A stretch of DNA of 64,000 nt from Closterium sp. NIES-65 (Eukaryota > Streptophyta > Zygnematophyceae > Desmidiales > Closteriaceae). Positions within the stretch are counted from its first letter, which is position 1; every line of letters begins with the position of its first letter. The position numbers and the translations under genes were made by a program. The stretch spans positions 186,001-250,000 of the forward strand of contig CANXME010002335.1 of assembly GCA_948144175.1 (NCBI GenBank). Reading direction: 5' to 3'. Below are positions 31,957 through 42,400 of the stretch, in pieces. Below the pieces are notes generated by a model. That model did not search any database. It was not told the DNA's origin and saw nothing but the letters and a program-made list of their open reading frames with translations.

Positions 31957-34794
31957 CACCCCCATAGGCAAAGTGGGGGAGAACAAGGGGTCACAAGACC
32001 AGTCAAGCAAAGCAAAGCAAAGCTCAGGGTGGATCACAAAGTCACCACACATTCCGAGCACAAGTTCAAAGGCCACAAGGCTAGTTCACATGCAAGATCA
32101 TATATAGAGATATACAAGAGTCAAGTAAGCAAGAGCAAGAGTATATATAGGTGAAGGTACAAGCAAGGTCAAGAAGTGAGTAGGTGAGGCAAGACAGGCA
32201 CAAGACCTAGCTGCGTGCAACAACGCTGATGATCACAAGGCGCAAGTGCCTTGGTGAAGACATCAGCAGTGTTGGCCTCAGAGGCCACGTACACAAGTCG
32301 CAACTGTCCACGCTGCTGTAGCTGACCAGCAAGAAAATAGCGGAGAGCAATGTGCTTTGTCCTGTGCTCCAGTCGCTGCTCTCGACACAAGGCCAGCATG
32401 GCCTTGTTGTCTACGTACAGGACTGGAGGAGAACGAGGCGGCTCTCCAAGGTCGGTCAGCAGGTAGGTGAGCCAGCGAAGCTCCTGAGCAGCCATAGCTC
32501 CGGCGTAGATCTCAGCCTCACAACAAGAGCCGAGAACAGAAGACGAGCGAGTAGCCTGCCACGAAACAGAGCTGGAACCAAGGCCGAAGGTGTAACCCTG
32601 TGACGACCGCTGCGTAGCCTGGTCGTCAGCCCAAGAAGCGTCCGCGTGCCCAGTGAGGACCACTGGATTGCGCCCTCCAAGCACTAGCCCCATGCCCGAC
32701 GTACTGCACAAGTAGCGCAACACCCTCTTCGCTGCCGCCATGTGCTCTGGTCGGTGTCTCCCAGGAGCAACATAGCGTGCGAGAATGCTAAGAGGGTATG
32801 CAAGGTCAGGTCGAGTGCAGGTCATCAGGTACATGAGGCAGCCAACAAGCTCTGCATACGGGCCACTCGACTCTACGGACTCATCCGAAGGCAGAGCTGA
32901 GAGTGAGTGGCGAGTAGGCAGAGGAGTGGCCTGAGGCGAGGAGTACGTGAAGCCGAAGCGCTGAAGGACCTGCTGCACCATGTGTGACTGAGTCAGGGTA
33001 ATGGTGCGGCGTGCTCTGTCCCGGGTGATCTGCAAGCCAAGGTAGCTGCGCAGTTCACCCAGGTCAGTGCAGGTGTGTCTCTTCTGCAGCTCGGACTTCA
33101 CGTAGGCGAGTCCAGCAGTGTCAGCTGTGGCAAAGACCAAGTCGTCGACGTACACGAGGATGTAGAACGGCGGTAGAGAGGTGTCGGTGCGCAGAAACAG
33201 CGACGGGTCGGCAGTAGAAGGAGCAAACCCAAGTGCCGTAAGCGTAGTCCTCAGTGTGTCGTGCCACTCACGTGGCGCCTGGCGGAGACCGTAGACTGGA
33301 CGCCGGAGACTTCACTGGGTACCAGGAGGGAACGACCCAGTGAAGCTAGGTGGGCGACGCAGCCAGATCTCCTCGTGCAGGCTGCCCTGCAAGAAAGCAG
33401 TGCTTAAGTCAAGAGAGTGCAGCTTGTAGTCACGGTGAGCAGCAACGTGCAGCAGTACCCGAAGAGTGGTCATCTTCGGGGTGGGGGAGAAGGTCTGAAA
33501 GTAGTCAACTCCTTGCCGCTGACTGAAGCCACGAGCCACGTAACACGCCTTGAAGACAGGCGGAGAACCCGGCGGCCGCTTCACCCTGAAGATCCACATG
33601 CCACTGACGATGTTCGCCCCAGGAGGGGGAACAGCGTCAACGTAGGTGCCTGTGGACTTCCAAGAAGCCATCTCTGCATCCATAGCTGCCTGCCACTGAG
33701 AGGAGTAGGGACCCTCTATCGCCTCCGTGTAAGAGCGCGGAGTCGGGATGTCTAGTGCATCCGGGTCTCCCTCAGGGGCGAGCAGAACAGACGCGAGATG
33801 AGGTGAAGCGGCGGCCAGACACTGGAACTCCTCCTGCCTGTCCTCAAGGACGTCCGTGCCTAGGGCACACTCACCCTTGACGGACGGAGGACAGGCAGAC
33901 TCAGACTCAGCGACAAGACTAGCAACGTAGTCTAGACGACAGCGCGCAGCAAAGTCGACAAGCTCAGTGACAAGGGCAGACGCAGGAGAAGACTCGAAGG
34001 AAGGGTCAGTGACAGCAGTAGCAAGGAGACGCGTGACAGTGGGACTGGCAGCACGAAGAGAGTCCGACTCCGGGTCGGCAAGAGCAGGGAGAGAGGACTC
34101 TGGAGGAGAAGGCAAAGGGGCACGCAGAGGAGCAGTGGACGGACGCAGAGACATCCGGTGCGTGCCAGGGACAGGAGGAGGACGCTGACGCGAACTGCGA
34201 CCACTAGTGCGTGCAGGACGAACAGGCGACGCAGGACGAGACGCAGGCTCACGACGCTCAGTAAGACCTCCAGTCGGACCAGCGTAGGGAGAAGGAGCAG
34301 GCAAAGGGGAGGCAGGCTGTAGCTGTGACTGGGACTGGACAGGCCGTGGACCCTCTAAGGGAGGCGGAGGAGGACCAAGAGAAGGTGTAAGACCAAGAAC
34401 GTGCTGCAGGAACGGAACGAAGTACGGTCGGGGCCGCGTGGCGACGCCAGAAACAGCAGGGACAACACCAGAACCCCCAGCAGGAGTACCCGCTCCAGCA
34501 GCACCTCCAGCAGCACCTCCAGCAGCACCAGGAGCACTGCCAGTCGGACCGCCAACAGTAGTCTCAGTACCAACACCCTCAGCAGCACCAGCTCCAGGAG
34601 AACCCTCAAGCCCAGCAGCTCCAGCACCCACAGCACGAGCACCTCCGGGACGCGCGGCAGCAGCACCCTCTGCAGGCGAAGAACCTCCAGCACCAGCAGC
34701 ACGCCTCCAGCGCCGGGCAAACCACTCACGGAGCTCCCGTGGGGAGAGTGGCTCTCGGCGAGACGAAGCACCTCCAAGCGGAGAACCTCCAGGC

Positions 34795-34980
34795 GAAGAA
34801 CCTCCAGGCGCAGCACCCCCAGTCTCAGCACCCCTAGGCTCAGCACCCCCAGACTCAGCACCCCCAGGCTCAGCACCCCCAGACTCAGTACCCCCCGGCT
34901 CAGCACCCCCAGGCCCAGCACCCCCAGGCTCAGCACCCCCAGACTCCGCACCCCCAGGCTCAGCACCCCTAGGCTCAGCT
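34795..34980 (-). repeat. GGAEP-coding 15-bp tandem repeat in Cop-7 hinge
   Basis: About twelve units of GGTGCTGAGCCTGGG type in element sense, encoding alternating GGAEP/GGAES pentapeptides just after the TGA at 34980. The open frame on the opposite strand here is a shadow. Confidence 0.8.
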
Positions 34981-36952
34981 CACGCAGCAGCACCAGAGTC
35001 ACCAGTGACCTCGACAGGCTCGACCGCGTCTACCTGGGACACACCTGAAGAGGCAGGACCCTGAGGGGGGAGGGGGTCTACCGGGGGGGGACCTGGTACC
35101 AAGAAGAGCGGGGGCGGGGGAAGGGAAGGAGTGCGGTAGGGGAAGAGGCGGTAGTAGGGTACCGACTCGTCGAACGTGACGTCCTGGGAGGACAGAACAC
35201 GCCGAGAGGTGGGGTGGTAGAACCGCCACCCAGGGGCGTCGGGGGGAAACCCCAGGAAGACGCAGGGAGCAGCGCGAGGGGACAGCTTGTCCGCAGACAA
35301 GTCGCGGACAAACGCCCGAGATCCCCAGACCCGGAACGCCGACGCATTGCCAACCTTCCCGGTCCACAGCAGGGCTGGGGAGGTCTCTGGCCTAGAGACC
35401 CTGGGGTGGAGGTTGATCTGATGCGCCGCGTACCTGACCGCAAACGGCCACAGAAAATGGGGGGCAGCCGCATGCATCATAGACGTACGAGCGACGTCCA
35501 TGACCATGCCAATGCGGCGCTCTGCAATCCCATTTTGCTGCGGTGAGTCCGGAAGCGTGAAGGTCTGGCGGATGCCTCGCGCACGACAGAAGGCACGCAG
35601 AAGGCCAGAGGAGAACTCTCCGCCTCTGTCCGAGTGCAGACGCAACACAGGAAAGTCCGAGCCAAAGCTCTGCCTGAGCTGGAGACGAGCTGCACGGATC
35701 TAGTCGATCAGCACCTCAGTGACATCACCCTTGCTGCGCAAGGGGAAGACTGTGGTGTAACGCGAGTAGTCGTCAACCACCAACAGGAAGTAGCGCTCGT
35801 GACCGAGTCCACGGACGCGGGCAGGGCCCCACACGTCCATGTGAAGTGTCTGCAACGGAGCCTCAGTCGGAGGAAACTGGGAGGAGTGAGGTGCAGCACG
35901 CTGGCGCCCCTCGACACAGGGGACACAGGCAGGGCCAGGGCCCGGAGGAAGGGGAGGGAGGGACCGGGGTAGACCAGAAACAAGAAGACGGGAGGCCATG
36001 CCTCTGAGCCGAAGCAGAGAGGGGTGGCCAAGGCGGTGGTGCCAGAGGAGAGTCTCGTGAGACAGACGGCGACACGAACAGGGGGCAGACTCAGGACCAG
36101 ACCTGGACGCTGCAGCAAACACCTGACCAGCCGAAGGGACTCTACCAGACTCAGCACCGGGAGGAGAAGCAGTGGTCAGTGTGTACAGGCTCGACCCTGG
36201 CTGACGTGTAAACGTAGCCAGGTGGCGACCTGTGCTAGCCTCTGTGCAGTGTGTCACCCGCTGACGAGCAGGGGTGAACTGGTGGACACCCACATCCTGT
36301 AGGTCAGCACCACTCACCAGGTTCGTAGAGAACGAGGGGAGGTAAAGACCAGTCAGGGTGCCAGAGGGAGCCGCCGGACACGGGAGGACTGTGGAGAAAC
36401 GAGACAGGACAGGACCCCCAGAGGGGTCAGCCAGGGACACTGCAACAGGTCGACTAAGCGGCGTGAGAGTGGTGCGGTCCCGAAAGAAGGAGCGAGACGC
36501 CCCAGAGTCAAGGGTGAAGGTGTGAGAGGCAGAAGCCGACACAGCACCTGAGAGCACAGACGCACTGGCACCTAGAGCAGCAGCCTCACCGGCACCTGAC
36601 ACTGTAGTACCAATGCCCGGGTCGGGCGGGAAACACCGGTAACAGTCACCATCATCACTAACAGTCACAGCATACATGGCAGCAAGGATAGCATCAAAGT
36701 CAAGATCAAACACAGCTACACCAGCCCTAGACAGCTCTCCCCAGCGGGGGATCTCAGAGGCCTCCGGAAACTGCTGGCGCCAAGCGTCGGTCAAGCGGGC
36801 AAAGCAGCGGCGAGCGGTGTGGGTGCCCCCACACTGCTCACCCGCGCGGTCGCCGGTGCGAAGGACGTAGGCGCAGGGACCGAACGCCCCACCACGCTGA
36901 CGCTGCGAGTACCACTCACGGAGCTGCTGAGGGGCGGGGACGTCACGAGAGC

Positions 36953-36954
<2 letters not shown>

Positions 36955-36992
<38 letters not shown>

Positions 36993-37000
36993 CTGGCGCT
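36955..37000 (-). repeat. CAG/CTG trinucleotide run (polyglutamine)
   Basis: A run of CTG triplets with one TTG on the plus strand encodes about 15 Gln in Cop-7 Gag. Cop-3 has only four to five Gln here, so the run length varies between copies. Confidence 0.85.
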
Positions 37001-37019
37001 GACCACCCCCAGTGCCGCT

Positions 37020-37270
37020 CCTCTGGGACGAGCCACTCCGACCACCTCCACCACCACCACCCCCGCCTCCGCCGCCACCGCCGCCACCGCCACCCTTGCC
37101 CCCGCCGCTCCCACTGCCTCCTCCGCCACCACCTCCGCCGCCACCTCCGCCTCCACCACCGCCACCAGGACCTCCACCCCCGCCTCCACCCCCACCGCCA
37201 CCCCCACTCCCCCCGCCGCCCCCACCTCCTCCGCCACCACCCCCGCTAGCTCCACCCGCTCCCTTGCCCC
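37020..37270 (-). repeat. Polyglycine-coding GGN tract in Cop-7 Gag
   Basis: The tract encodes a near-continuous run of about 70-80 Gly with a few Ser, Lys and Pro. Equivalent tracts are in Cop-3 (11160-11390) and Cop-4 (19680-19770). Confidence 0.9.
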
Positions 37271-38057
37271 CCTTGCTCCTGCCAGAGCGGCGCCTACCGC
37301 TGAGGGCAGACGCCGCACCGACCGACTCTAAACCAACTAGGTCGGCCGCAGCAGCAGAGGCGACAGAGGGTAGCAGGGGGGAAGGAGAACACCCCTCAAA
37401 GATGGGGGTGCACGGGTCACCACGAGAGGCCCCTACAGCGACTATGCTCTTCTCGGCCGCTAGCAGGGACTTCTCAAGGAGGTCGACAGTGAGGGTGGTG
37501 GGACAGACAGAGAGAAACTGGTCCCTAACAGCACGAAGGGACTCAGGGAGACGGGTGACTAGAAAGTAGAGGGTGATGTACATGGGAGGGGGGTTTTCAG
37601 CGAGGAAGGCAGCAGGAAGCGCAGCTCGGTAGCGAGTGTCGCTAGCGCGAAGGTGGGTAAAGAGGTCAGTGACTGTGGGAAAGGCAGCAAGGTCAGGGAA
37701 GAGGTACGGTAGCATGAGGCGGCTCAGTGTAGCAGTGGAAGGGGAGGAGTAGCGCGCAACTACATCGTCGTACAAGGCCTGGGCGGTCTTGCACTGACTA
37801 AAGTGTGCACGCTCGGAAGAAGGGAGGTGGCGACGCATAGCAAGACGTGCAGCAGCATCGCGTGTGGCCCACTTGGAGCGAACAGTGGGGTCAGCATCAG
37901 CATGAGGGGCAGGGACAGCGCCAGAGACAAAGTCAAAGAGAGAAACCTCATCGATCGCATCGCATAGTAAGTACAGCTGCAGGTCCTCAATCCAGACAGC
38001 AAAGTCAATGGCGCGACCCTCAGCGTCAAAAGTCAGGACACTTGGGGTGGCCATTGT

Positions 38058-39122
38058 AGCAGCTGACAATCTCACCGGGCAGGAAGAGTCGGGTAGCAGA
38101 ACGACACAGCAACACGGCAGCTTAGCAGCTGCGCCGGCCCAGGAGCCCCACAGGAGCAGAAGATCGGCTCCTTGGGCGGCTCGGGCGGCTCGGGCGGCTC
38201 GGGCGACTCGGGCGGCTCGGACGGCTCGGGCGGCTCGGGCGGCTCGGGCGGCTCGGGCGGCTCGGGCGGCTCGGGCGGCTCGGGCGGCTCGAGCGGCTCG
38301 GGCGGCTCGGGCGGCGTTGGCGGCTCGGGCGGCTCGGGCGGCGTAGGCGTCTCGCGGGCGGCTCGCGGGCGGCTCACAGGCGGCAGCACGGGCGGCTGGT
38401 GCGGCTCGTGGACAGCTGCACGGGCGGTTGGGGCGGCGAGCGGGCGGCTCACGGGCGGCTGCACGGGCGGCCGAGGCGGCTCACGGGCGACTGGGGCGGC
38501 TGCACGGGCTGCTGGGGCGGCTCGCAGGCTGCTCACGGGCGGCTGCACTGGCGGCCGCACGGGTAGGTGCACGGGCGGGTGCACGGGCGGCCGCACGGGT
38601 AGGTGTACGGGCAGGTGCACGGGCGGGTACACGGGCGGGTGCACGGGCGGGCACACGGGCGGCTGCACGGGCTGCTCGTCGGGCGGCGCTAGGGCGGCGC
38701 GTGGGCGGCGCGTTGGGCAGCGCGACGGGCGGCGTTAGGGCGGGCAGCGGGCAGCGCTACGGGCGGCGCGTTGGGCAGCGTGACGGGCGGCGCTAGGGCG
38801 GCTGCACGGGCAGCGCGACGGGCTGTGCTAGGGCGGTGCGTTGGGCGGCGCTAGGGCGGCGCGTCGGGCAGCGCGTCGGGCGGCGCTAGGCTGGCGCATC
38901 GAGCGGCGCTAGGGCGGCGCTAGGGCAGCGCGTCGGGCAGCGCTGTGGGCGGCGCGTCGAGCGGCTAGCGCTAGAGCAGGCAGCGGACGGGCGCTAGGGC
39001 GCTAGGGGCGGCGCTCACGTTCAAGGGCGGGCGGTGCGCTAGCGGCTAGGGCAGAAAAAAAAAAAAAAAAAAAAAGACGGTTCGAGGTGGTGGGCCCTAA
39101 GCACAGGTCCCACAGGGGAACC
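38058..39122 (-). repeat. Cop-7 GC-rich repeat leader
   Basis: The leader between primer site and Gag is about 1.06 kb of short tandem repeats. It has a nine-base GGCGGCTCG array at 38165-38345, then CACGGGCGG units (38380-38670), then GGCGGCGCTAGG-like units to 39040. A 21-A run is at 39055-39075. Long open frames across it on both strands (Gly/Ser, Pro, Arg/Ala) are repeat artefacts. Confidence 0.85.
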
Positions 39123-39134
39123 TGCTCGATACCA

Positions 39135-39265
39135 TGAGAAGAAGTGAACGAGAATGAAATGACTATGAACGAAGTGAGTACAAATAGGAAACCCTAATTG
39201 GGTTGTACCCCCTATGGGATACCCCACTATAGCCTACACAAATAAGTAAGCTATATGTTCTGACA
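39135..39265 (-). repeat. Cop-7 5' LTR
   Basis: 131 bp, one difference from the 3' LTR. The primer site TGGTATCGAGC follows immediately in element sense. Confidence 0.95.
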
Positions 39266-39483
39266 AACGGCCCAGAGAATTTCGCCCAAAAAAGTTGGAA
39301 TTTGGAGCGTCGGATCGATTTTCTCCTCAACGGCCAAGATCGGACGCGAATTTTGCCCAAGGGAGATTTACGCAACCTACAGAATTCGCGCTCGTTGATT
39401 CTACAGTCAATTTGACTCGCAGTAAGTCGACCAGCACCTAGAATTCGATTATTTTCGTCGCGCATCTTCCTGTAAATCGCCAA

Positions 39484-42400
39484 ATGGAGGGAAAAGGAGA
39501 TATTTCAGTACAGAAAACCGCGGAGTTACGTGCTGAGCATAAGCAAATACGTGCAGCGCTCCCACGACTCGAAAAACTCCTTGCGAACCAGTCGGCAACC
39601 GCCACAGCAGCAACAGCGGCTACACCGACAATTCTACATGCGACAACGGCAGCAGCTACAGTTAACCTCGAAGCAGTGAAGCTGAGGCTACCGGAGGCGT
39701 TCGATCCTACAAGAAAAAGGAACGACGTTCGTCGATTTGTAGCTGAACTCGAAATTTACTTCGAAGCCGTTAGATGCACGACCCCGACATAAGACGGAAT
39801 GCGCATACGGCTCGCAGCAACACTGTTACGAGGCCCAGCTCTAGAGTGGATCAACAACAGAATAGTCCAAGGGGAGGGGACGTGGGCGCAGTTTCCGGCA
39901 GCACTGATCGAACAGTTCGACACGTTGAACAATAGCTACTACGGAACACGACGCAACAAGCCAACTAGTGGCATGGGGAGATTAGCACCACCCATGACTC
40001 TCGACCCGATGGAGAACGAAGAGGGCGATGTGGAGCAGCGGCTAGCAAATAATGAGACGTGCAAAGTTTGCGGCGCTACAGGACATCGTATCTTGGCGTG
40101 TTGGAAAATGGAGAGAAGGTGTGCGGAGCTGAAGGACAAGAACAGTGCGGCACCCCCGAAGCAGAAAACGGACAATGTGGCAACTTCGGAGAGGGCGAAA
40201 AAAGGAGAATATGGTGGCGCAAATTTAAAACGTCACGACCAGCCGGCACCAGGGGAAATTGCCGAGACTAATGGAGGATCCGCGAAACAAGACCCTGCAC
40301 CGACCGCGAAACTCCAGCCGTATTCCCCGACAAGTAAGAATATTACTTCTCGTGGGTTTCAAGCCTTTATTAAGGGAGAGTCAGAAATTAAACCAGTACC
40401 GGGTATTATGGGGATCCTACTCCAGAGCGCTAATACGGATCGAGCGTTCCGAGGAGTTAATGTTCTCTCCCAGCAGCACTGTTTAAAGGCTCATTGTTCC
40501 CCACAGATGAAGCCTATACAGCCGCAAAGGCTTAGTGGAAGGTTCCAGGCCCAAGAGAAGCCGAATCGGCCTCGGATAAATCCTTCTAACCTTTCTCAGT
40601 TGAAAACAGATACTGAAGCTGCATCTTTGAGCACAGGACCTAGGGATAACATATTCGACGTACCCTACGATCCTATAAGCGATACCATCTACGGATACTC
40701 AGAGCAGCAGCAACCACTAGTACTCGAGGTGATCTGCAACGGGCGTCGCCTCCAAAACCTGGTGAACAGTGGTGCGTCCCATTCGGTGTGCGACCGCGGG
40801 ACGTTGGAGAAAATTGGGGAATCCTAAGAAGAAACCCAGTTTACAGCAACGATGGTGGACGGTACGAAGCTTCCCATCCACGGAAAGTCAACACTGCAGC
40901 TACAGATAGGGGCGTTGAGGTGGAAGCCGACGTTGCCGATCACGAACATCAAGGGATTAGATTTTATCTTGGGGCGAGATTTCCTGAAGCAGTTCAACCC
41001 CGAGATCGATTGGGTCAACAGCAAGGTGTGCATCTACAACAACGGGAAACAAGTGGAGCTGCGAACCTTGACGGATACAGGGAGCGTTCCTGAAACGACA
41101 CTGGCATGGTTCGAACGGACAGTGAACGAGAGTAACACGGGTTACTTAGCACTGGTTATAGCAGCAGCAGAGGAGGAGGTCTTGGAGCAGTACAAGGATA
41201 TAATGCCCGACGACCTACCCACAGGCGTATCTCCAGCACGCACCCACGAGCACGAGATCGTGGAGGAACCAGGTGCGAAACCCGTCTCACGTGCACCATA
41301 CCGACTGAGTCCAACTGAACTGACAGACATGAAAAACAGATAGAGTATCTACTAGACAGACAACTGATCCGCCCATCCACCTCTCCCTACGGTGCACCAG
41401 TTCTCTTCACTCCAAAGCCAGACGGTAGTTTACGGATGTGCATCGACTACCGCGCACTGAACAAACAGACAGTCAAAAACAAATATCCCATACCGCGCAT
41501 AGACGACCTACTCGATCAACTGCGTGGAGCAACAGTATTTTCGAAACTGGACCTACGATCGGGCTACTGGCAGATCAAGATGGCAGACAACTCCGTCCAC
41601 AAGACAGCGTTCCGTACCAGATACTGCTCCTACGAATACTTGGTGATGCCGTTCGGACTCTGCAACGCACCAGCAACGTTTAAGGCGGAGATGAATCACA
41701 TCTTACGACCCCTACTGGACGAATGCGTGGTGGTGTACCTGGACGACATTCTCATCTACTCCAAGAACATGAACGAGCACATGGAGCATCTGCGGAAGGT
41801 GTTCGAGATCATGCGGAAAAACAAGTTCTACGTGAAGCTGTTAAAGAGCGACTTCGCCCTGAAGAAGGTGCAGTTTCTCGGGCACATGGTGAGTGCCGAG
41901 GGCGTACACGTGGACCCACGGAAGATCGAAGCCGTCAAGAAGTGGAAAGTACCGGAGAACGTGAAGGATTTACAGCAGTTCCTAGGCTTCGCCAACTACT
42001 ACAACAGGTTCGTGCCGCAGTACGCTAAGATAGCAGCGCCATTGACCGACCTACTGAAAAAGGATACGCCCTACAAATGGGATACCCTTCATCAGCAAGC
42101 CATGGAGCAGCTACAGACAGCACTGACTACAGCGCCAGTACTCATCTTGCCGGATCCAGACAAGGTCTACGTGGTGGAAGCAGACGCTAGTGACCAAGCA
42201 GTCGGAGCAGTACAAATGCAGGATCACGGACGCGGTTTGCAGCCCATCGCCTACCCCAGTAAGAAGCTACACGGAGCAGAACTAAACTACCCCATTCACG
42301 ACAAAGAAGCCTTAGCGATAGTCATAGCCTTCAAGGCGTGGAGGTGTTACCTAGAGGGAGCCAAGACTACAGTCTATACTGACCACTGCAGTCTCAAATA

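Larger units (their letters stand above)
32169..38054 (-). pseudogene. Cop-7 gag-pol polyprotein with three in-frame stops
   Basis: One reading frame of about 1960 codons from ATG 38054 (MATPSVLTFDAEGR) to the stop at 32169. Domains: Gag core at residues 1-230, a polyglycine tract at about 260-345, polyGln at about 355-370, and a degenerate finger QCGGTHTARRC in which the first Cys of the Cop-3 version is Gly. Protease LDSGASRSFF lies near residue 512. Pre-integrase WHHRLGHPS and integrase follow (DVWGP; LHSDRGGEF; PQQNGIAERR). A GGAEPGGAE hinge precedes RT with YVDDLVFATAD, and RNase H has SCCEAEIYAGAMAAQ and CREQRLEHRTKHIALRYF. Stops are TAG 35700-35702 (a Trp codon in Cop-3), TGA 34980-34982 and TGA 33312-33314. 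No frameshift is seen. Confidence 0.95.
31826..39265 (-). mobile_element. Ty1/copia element Cop-7, full length and young
   Basis: 7440 bp on the minus strand. LTRs at 31826-31956 (3') and 39135-39265 (5') are 131 bp and differ at one base. The duplication is AACGG. The primer site TGGTATCGAGC lies next to the 5' LTR (39124-39134). A GC-rich leader of about 1 kb precedes the ATG at 38054. The single-frame gag-pol runs to 32169. A G-rich polypurine tract (31957-31967) abuts the 3' LTR. This is the reference copy for the short-LTR family in this window. Three stop codons make it non-autonomous as it stands. Confidence 0.96.

Noticed and set aside
37012-37569. Polyproline-rich plus-strand frame
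   Set aside because: Antisense shadow of the polyglycine tract in Cop-7 Gag.
38072-38796. Gly/Ser-, Pro- and Arg/Ala-rich frames in the Cop-7 leader
   Set aside because: All derive from the GC-rich tandem leader; both strands and several frames are open at once.
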